Shown: piece by piece, positions 4,921-5,249 of the stretch
Layout: each line of letters opens with the position of its first letter
How positions within the stretch are numbered: position 1 is the stretch's first letter
NCBI GenBank assembly: GCA_902796625.1
Contig: CADBPX010000110.1
Location: 1-5,249, forward strand
Source: an uncultured Pseudomonadota bacterium
Lineage (GTDB): Bacteria > Pseudomonadota > Alphaproteobacteria > RF32 > CAG-239
Length of the DNA stretch: 5,249 bases
Direction: 5' to 3'
Notes under the pieces: generated by a model
Databases searched by the model: none
What the model saw: the letters and a program-made list of their open reading frames with translations, nothing else
Told to the model about the DNA's origin: nothing
Position numbers and translations under genes: made by a program

Positions 4921-4976
4921 AAAGTCCGATAATATTAATCTCAAAAAGTCGCGTTTTAAAGAAATTATCGGACTAT
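4921..4976. repeat. 56-bp inverted-repeat element, copy 3
   Basis: AGTCCGATAAT (4923-4933) is the exact reverse complement of ATTATCGGACT (4964-4974). The distance from the start of AAAGTCCGAT to ATCGGA is 46, as in copies 1 and 2, and the interior again has TCTCAAAA and TTTT at the same positions. The arm AGTCCGATAAT also occurs directly at 4813-4823, opening the junction. Confidence 0.8.
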
Positions 4977-5017
4977 TGATAAAAATTCTTGAAATTGTGA
5001 ATTTATCAAGATAAAAA
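4976..5017 (+). promoter_or_regulatory. Candidate promoter with overlapping inverted repeat before the YgjV-like gene
   Basis: TTGAAA (4989-4994) and TAAAAA (5012-5017) are 17 bp apart. TTGATAAA (4976-4983) and TTTATCAA (5002-5009) form an 8-bp inverted repeat that straddles the -35 box and most of the spacer, the position of a repressor operator. It could also be fortuitous in AT-rich DNA. Confidence 0.45.
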
Positions 5018-5039
5018 ATAAAAAAAAGAGGTAAATTTT

Positions 5040-5249
5040 ATGCCAACATATTTAATCATCGGAAATATATTTTCTCTATTGTCTGCAATTTGTCTTGCCG
5101 TTTCGGTTATTAAAAAAAGCAAAAGAGATTTTATGTATTGGCAAATCGGAGATCCACTTTTCGGAATTGCAACATGCATTGTGCTTTCGGCTTATGCGGC
5201 GCTTGTTATCAGCGTGGTTTGCCTTATTCGTAATATTTTATCTTATAAA
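5040..5249 (+). CDS. YgjV-like small inner-membrane protein, first 70 residues (runs off the right edge)
   Basis: I translated this from the ATG at 5040, which follows AGAGG by 8 nt. The product begins with a hydrophobic helix (about 3-23, LIIGNIFSLLSAICLAVSVI), a basic turn KKSKRD, the segment FMYWQIGDPLFGIA, a second long hydrophobic stretch to about residue 64, and then RNILSYK. A first helix, a short basic loop, an aromatic residue before Q-x-x-G, a further helix and then a conserved Arg-Asn is the pattern of YgjV-family proteins (typically QKSRKK ... LQ..GNLFF ... LRNI). The role of that family is not known. The frame stays open to the window end. It is the cargo of the third unit. The leader AAGAGGTAAA is also found before the serine hydrolase. 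Confidence 0.65.
   Translation, partial: MPTYLIIGNIFSLLSAICLAVSVIKKSKRDFMYWQIGDPLFGIATCIVLSAYAALVISVVCLIRNILSYK

Noticed and set aside
4726..4944. 72-aa minus-strand open frame
   Set aside because: It is antisense to the hydrolase 3' end and to junction 3; no ribosome binding site or recognisable product is seen.
2316..5249. CRISPR array
   Set aside because: The repeats are only three, unevenly spaced by about 1 kb, and separated by genes; no short regular repeat-spacer pattern occurs.

Overview
The window looks like the chromosome of an AT-leaning alphaproteobacterium. The tRNA-Thr(GGU) gene has the familiar alphaproteobacterial form, and the large minus-strand gene has the architecture of the TipN-like polarity/coiled-coil proteins of that class. 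The assignment is an inference from these two loci; no rRNA or marker protein is present to settle it.

Layout. (1) 1-2315, minus strand: a two-gene unit. A 702-aa protein with two N-terminal membrane segments, a very long coiled coil and a compact C-terminal domain overlaps by one base (TAATG) the start of a tRNA-dihydrouridine synthase gene that leaves the window at base 1. Base composition here is balanced and looks like core genome. (2) 2316-2660: no protein gene. It holds a candidate promoter, a 36-nt copy of the 5' half of tRNA-Thr, a 10-bp hairpin and a GC-rich structured stretch, part of which is complementary to the tRNA anticodon arm. (3) 2661-2768: intact tRNA-Thr(GGU) with encoded CCA and an intrinsic terminator. 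Its T-loop has C at position 55 instead of the near-universal T. (4) 2739 to the right edge: a clearly more AT-rich accessory region built as an array of single-gene units. Each unit opens with a hairpin and a 56-bp inverted-repeat element, contains one gene with its own promoter, and (units 1 and 2) closes with a 32-bp tRNA-3'-end-like sequence. The genes are an unrecognised 230-aa soluble protein (minus strand), a 317-aa serine hydrolase of the class C beta-lactamase/EstB fold (plus strand), and the start of a YgjV-like small membrane protein (plus strand).

The main result is the third boundary comparison. The three junctions (tRNA 3' end, 3647-3789 and 4814-4976) share the 9-bp core GCACCATTT, which contains the tRNA CCA end. 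The middle junction is a mosaic: to the left of the core it matches junction 3 (31 of 32 bases), and to the right it matches junction 1 (ungapped for about 120 bp at a constant offset of 940). That is what repeated site-specific insertion of small circular cassettes at the 3' end of tRNA-Thr would leave. The inverted-repeat element has exactly the same size in all three junctions although its loop has diverged, and the terminator hairpins keep their pairing while changing sequence. No recombinase is encoded in the window, so a trans-acting or downstream enzyme must be assumed. This is a candidate tRNA-anchored gene-cassette array, distinct from integrons because no attC-type core sites are seen.
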